Shown in pieces: positions 3,390 through 6,139 of a stretch of DNA of 6,139 nucleotides. Made by a program: the position numbers and the translations under genes. Where the stretch lies: the NCBI GenBank assembly GCA_013821525.1, contig JACDGR010000218.1, positions 1-6,139 on the forward strand, read 5' to 3'. Under the pieces are notes generated by a model. That model was not told the origin of the DNA. It saw only the letters and a list, made by a program, of their open reading frames with translations, and searched no databases. Source of the DNA: Actinomycetota bacterium (lineage in GTDB: Bacteria > Actinomycetota > Thermoleophilia > Gaiellales > Gaiellaceae). Each line of letters starts with the position of its first letter. The first letter of the stretch is position 1.

Positions 3390-5300
3390 TTACGGAGTGA
3401 CTTTGGTGATGTGCGTCGCCCAGTTGCCGAGCGTCGCACGCGTGCCGCCGCAGCTCCCGATCGGAGCCGTCAGCCACTGCGCGAGCGTGCATGTCTGTGC
3501 GATGTACTCCGAGGCGATCCAGACGGAATCACCATCGGTGACGGCGGCGCCGTAATCGCCCCAACGCGGGCGCGGCGGGTCGCCGACGAGCGCCTTGTAA
3601 CCGGTGAATCCGTCATCCGGACCGAGTCCCTCGGCAGCAATCGTCACGTTGCCGAACGTCCCGGTTGAGCTGTCGTAGACCGCGTAACCCGCGCTTGGAT
3701 AGTGGTCGTTGCCCATGACGGTGAACGCCATCACGCCCTTCCCATCCGAGGCGCGTACTGCCCAAGCGGGATAGGTGACGTTGTTCCCCGCCACGCCGAT
3801 ATAGCCCTGGTGCACGATCGCGGCACTCAGATGGGCTGCCGCCCCGGTGATGCGTTGGGTCGGCACGACTTCCCACCACGCGACTCCTGCACGAGTGGTG
3901 TTGTCACCGCTCACATTTACTCCGGTGCCCGCAGAGCCGTAAAGATGCCCCTGCCGGTACCAGACCTGGAATTCGCGAGTGTCTGAGCTGTCGGGGCTCG
4001 ACTCGACCTCGGGCGAGGCAGGCTGCGCGTCGACGAGCAAGGCCCAGCAGCCGAGACCGGGGCCGAACAGGTTCGACGTGTCGTTCAGGCACTGCCCGAG
4101 TGGGAACGGTCCCGGCTTCTGGTTGGAAGCGGGGGGAAAGACGTACGACTCGCTGTCGGCGATCACCGAGTCGAGCCGCGGCTTCGGGTTCTTGTCCGCG
4201 AGGCTGGCGGTGTTCCGCAGAGCCCACGCGACGATCTTGTTCGCCGAGCCCGTCGGATTTCCGGTCTCGGAGCCGTCGCCTGCAACCGTCGAGAGGAACC
4301 ACTCGGTTCCGTTCCCTGCCTGGTCGTAGTCGCCGGGATTCGACGTTGCGGGCGCAAGCGTGAAGCCGGGTGAGCCGCTCACCCGCGTGTTCTCGATCTG
4401 CGTCACGTTCAGAGAACCGCCGGAGTACAGCTGGGCTTTCGGCAGCGCGTAGAGCTGCGAACCGTTGAAGCCCGTACCGAAGAACGAATATTCGTTTGTC
4501 GTCAGGTAGACGCCGTTCGCGTCAGCGCCGATGTGCGGATAGTCGCCGATGCACGGGCAGTTGTGATGCTTCGGCGTGCCCGCGCTTCCGTCGTCGGCGA
4601 CCTGGATCTTGTAGATCGACCAGGTCCCGGTCGGGTCGCCGGTGTTACTGACCGCAACGTCGAGATGGTTGCCGCCGGTGTTATCGCCCGCGTCGTTGAC
4701 GTCCAGCGTCAAGACGACGAGAACGAAACGGGAGTGCTCCGGATCGAAATAGCAGACCGGATCCGTGATGAACGCGCCCTGGACGCCGGTCGCCCGGTCG
4801 ATCTGGGGCGGGTAGCCATAGAAGGTGTTCAGGTCCTGAACACCGGTCAACGCCGTGCCGGTGGCAGAGTAGACGCGCAGGACGGTGTTCACCGCCTCGA
4901 CGACGAACCCGTTACCGACACAGAGCGCCTGATCCGGAGGCTCGACAGAGAACTGATTGCCCCCGTTGGCGAGGCGCTGCTGGCGGAAGTTCAGCCCGTC
5001 GAAGCCCGCAGCGGCAGCGGCAACACCACTCGAAGCGATGCTCGGCGCCGGGAGCGTCTGGCCGGGAAAGAGCTTCTTCTGGCGTCCCAACGGCTTGTTC
5101 GGAAACGGCGTGCCATTGGCCTCTTCCTCTTGCTGCAAGAATTCAGGTTGCTGGATCGCGTCTTGACCAAGGGCGGCAGGCGCAAGGTGCGCAGTACCGC
5201 TACTGGAGATCGTTCGCGTGTCCGCCGCCGCGGCCGAAACCCAGACGGCGCCGACAAGGATGGCGGCGAACAACGGCATCAAGAATCTGCTCGTCTTCAC
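3390..5300 (-). CDS. Secreted beta-propeller-like protein, 636 aa
   Basis: The start is GTG at 5300-5298, supported by GAGGAGA about 7 bases upstream. Residues 1-26 form a Sec signal peptide: MKTSR, a hydrophobic core to V21, then AAA before D27. There is no lipobox, sortase motif or C-terminal anchor, so the protein is probably released or wall-associated. Residues 40-98 are a Q/E/P/A-rich linker. From about 118 the sequence shows repeated beta-strand blades: PPDQALCVGNGFVVEAVNTV (121-140), GTWSIYKIQV (225-234), CIGDYPHIGADANGVYLTTN (250-269) and RWGDYGAAV (579-587) followed by WIASEY (594-599). The 'DYPHIGAD..GVYLTTNEY' and 'RWGDY' patterns recur in secreted bacterial propellers of unknown function. 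Eight cysteines (127, 183, 248, 250, 404, 418, 604, 617) could form four disulfides. No catalytic set of a named enzyme is visible, so enzyme or binding role is unknown. It is apparently monocistronic, with its own terminator. Confidence 0.93.
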   Translation of the reverse strand: MKTSRFLMPLFAAILVGAVWVSAAAADTRTISSSGTAHLAPAALGQDAIQQPEFLQQEEEANGTPFPNKPLGRQKKLFPGQTLPAPSIASSGVAAAAAGFDGLNFRQQRLANGGNQFSVEPPDQALCVGNGFVVEAVNTVLRVYSATGTALTGVQDLNTFYGYPPQIDRATGVQGAFITDPVCYFDPEHSRFVLVVLTLDVNDAGDNTGGNHLDVAVSNTGDPTGTWSIYKIQVADDGSAGTPKHHNCPCIGDYPHIGADANGVYLTTNEYSFFGTGFNGSQLYALPKAQLYSGGSLNVTQIENTRVSGSPGFTLAPATSNPGDYDQAGNGTEWFLSTVAGDGSETGNPTGSANKIVAWALRNTASLADKNPKPRLDSVIADSESYVFPPASNQKPGPFPLGQCLNDTSNLFGPGLGCWALLVDAQPASPEVESSPDSSDTREFQVWYRQGHLYGSAGTGVNVSGDNTTRAGVAWWEVVPTQRITGAAAHLSAAIVHQGYIGVAGNNVTYPAWAVRASDGKGVMAFTVMGNDHYPSAGYAVYDSSTGTFGNVTIAAEGLGPDDGFTGYKALVGDPPRPRWGDYGAAVTDGDSVWIASEYIAQTCTLAQWLTAPIGSCGGTRATLGNWATHITKVTP

Positions 5301-5377
5301 TCGTAAGTCTCCTCTACTCCCCGATTTAAGGCCAAAGCGGCAGAGCTTGCCCGCCGCACCCGACCCCCGTAGGCCGG

Positions 5378-5383
5378 ACTATA
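5378..5383 (-). promoter_or_regulatory. Possible -10 (TATAGT) for the propeller gene
   Basis: TATAGT on the minus strand lies about 78 bases upstream of the GTG start at 5300 and is the best -10-like hexamer in the divergent region. The -35 position at 17-base spacing is GC-rich (CCGCCG) and does not match, and there is no extended -10 TG. The resulting leader of about 70 bases would carry the strong ribosome binding site. Confidence 0.25.
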
Positions 5384-5550
5384 GGTCGTCCCGATTTTCG
5401 CGGCGGAGTGACCCCACCTCGGGCACCAGCCGAACCCGCCCGAGCCTCCTCTACGTGGCTGCGATCTGCGCATGTTGTTGGTGCAGAATCAATCGGTGCT
5501 TGGCGAGCTCTCGCAGCCGTCGCCCGCGGGCGTAGGCAACCTCCGTCCCA

Positions 5551-5563
5551 CCCGTTGTACGGG
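5551..5563. promoter_or_regulatory. CCCGT-TGT-ACGGG inverted repeat before the MFS start
   Basis: A perfect 5-bp inverted repeat with a 3-base centre lies 11 bases upstream of the MFS ATG, where it could be an operator or a translation-affecting hairpin. Arms this short occur by chance, and no second copy was seen. Confidence 0.2.
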
Positions 5564-5574
5564 CTGACACGCAG

Positions 5575-6139
5575 ATGCGTCAGGTCAGTCGCGTGGCGTC
5601 GTCGCTGGGTGTTGCTCTTTCGAACGGGGACATCCGGCGTGCGGAACTTGCGTGGGGCGCGACGATCGCGGCGGAGTGGGCTCACTTTGTAGCGCTCGGC
5701 GTGTTCGCGTACCGCCACGGCGGGTCAACGTCGGTTGGCGTCGCAGGGGTCGTGCGCTTGCTGCCGGCTGCTGTGATCGCACCGATCGCGTCATCACTCA
5801 CCGACCGCTTTCGGCGAGAGCGCTTCTTGCTGTGGCTTGCGCTTGGCGGAGGTGCAGCGCTGGCGGTCTCGGCCGTCGGTGTTCTGATCGGGAATCGCAT
5901 CCTCGTGTTCGGCGCCGCGGCAGCCGTCGGGGTTTGTTCGACGCTGTTTCGGCCCACGCTTGCGGCGCTGCTCCCTTCGCTTGCGCGGAGCGCAAAGGAG
6001 TTGATCGCCGCGAACGGTGCGACCTCGACGATCGAGAGTCTTGGCACGTTGCTCGGGCCGCTCAGCGCGGGTGTATTGGTCGCCGTCGCCGACGTCGCGA
6101 CGGTCTTTGCGGCGGGAGCGGTGGCGTTGTTCTCGTCGG
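5575..6139 (+). CDS. MFS transporter, N-terminal 188 residues (runs off right edge)
   Basis: The frame opens at ATG 5575. An in-frame TAG at 5533-5535, with no other start between, fixes this as the longest form; a GTG at 5593 is a possible shorter one, and the ribosome binding site is weak for either. Residues 13-31 (VALSNGDIRRAELAWGATI) and 37-49 (HFVALGVFAYRHG) match the start of actinobacterial MFS porters ('...N.DLRR..LAW...WA.FVALGV.AY..GG'). Predicted membrane helices lie at about 26-46, 53-75, 83-105, 108-132, 155-172 and 174 onward, i.e. the first half of a 12-helix protein. The loop SSLTDRFRRERF (73-84) is the variant MFS motif A after helix 2. Members of this group often carry a C-terminal cyclic-nucleotide-binding domain; that end is not in the window. 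The substrate cannot be inferred. Confidence 0.93.
   Translation, partial: MRQVSRVASSLGVALSNGDIRRAELAWGATIAAEWAHFVALGVFAYRHGGSTSVGVAGVVRLLPAAVIAPIASSLTDRFRRERFLLWLALGGGAALAVSAVGVLIGNRILVFGAAAAVGVCSTLFRPTLAALLPSLARSAKELIAANGATSTIESLGTLLGPLSAGVLVAVADVATVFAAGAVALFSS

Larger units (their letters stand above)
5301..5574. other. Divergent intergenic region, propeller gene / MFS gene
   Basis: This 274-base stretch separates the divergent starts at 5300 and 5575. It contains the propeller gene's ribosome binding site (GAGGAGA on the minus strand, about 5308-5314), a possible -10 for that gene, and a small CCCGT-TGT-ACGGG repeat near the MFS start. Open frames across it on either strand are arginine-rich and look like extensions or shadows. 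No small gene or RNA was recognised. Confidence 0.6.

Noticed and set aside
4533..5306. 257-codon plus-strand open frame opposite the propeller gene
   Set aside because: It is antisense to a protein with a signal peptide, RBS and coherent blades; its own product is an R/V/D-rich shadow typical of high-GC antisense frames.
5326..5718. 130-codon minus-strand frame upstream of the propeller gene
   Set aside because: Shadow of the MFS gene start plus intergenic sequence; arginine-rich and without motifs.
1..6139. CRISPR array, tRNA or riboswitch
   Set aside because: No regularly spaced repeats, no tRNA T-loop-like GGTTCGAATCC arrangement and no recognisable riboswitch core were seen on either strand by eye.

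Overview
The window is high-GC DNA (low 60s % GC by eye, with C/G at most third codon positions) from what is most likely an actinomycetote. The gene families suggest the Thermoleophilia (Solirubrobacterales/Gaiellales-like). That placement is inferred from protein style: a GT2 glycosyltransferase with an 'ETHAFP' active-site strip, an MFS porter of the type often fused to a cyclic-nucleotide domain, and a small 'DWEQTK' acidic protein. No marker gene is present. Two of the main genes begin with alternative codons (TTG, GTG).

Layout: (1) 1-985, minus strand: two family-2 glycosyltransferases in tandem, joined by a 4-base ATGA overlap. The upstream one is complete; the downstream one runs off the left edge. 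(2) 986-2799: about 1.8 kb without a convincing intact gene. It is not featureless. On the minus strand, coding-like stretches change frame repeatedly between about 2374 and 1479, and the best of them (1690-1479) is a frameshifted cyclic-nucleotide-binding domain. A good extended -10 promoter points right at 2434-2442 and leads into nothing recognisable. (3) 2800-3320: two small divergent genes. The minus-strand one encodes a 58-residue acidic protein with a near-perfect ribosome binding site and a good match to a sigmaB/sigmaF-type stress promoter. The plus-strand one encodes a 75-77-residue helical protein with CxxC and HHH motifs. (4) 3348-3379: a perfect 12-bp hairpin between convergent genes. 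(5) 3390-5300, minus strand: a 636-residue Sec-exported protein, probably a beta-propeller. (6) 5301-5574: a divergent intergenic region. (7) 5575 to the right edge, plus strand: the first 188 residues of an MFS transporter.

The intact genes do not form one pathway. The left edge is the start or middle of a cell-surface polysaccharide or glycan operon. The propeller gene appears to be a single-gene transcript with its own ribosome binding site and terminator. The two small genes look like a stress-linked pair. The MFS porter and the decayed cyclic-nucleotide domain may be related, because this MFS family commonly carries such a domain at its C-terminus. I found no CRISPR array, tRNA, rRNA, intact transposase or clear defence or biosynthetic system. 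The most interesting items are the decayed region, the stress-type promoter and the small proteins of unknown function.
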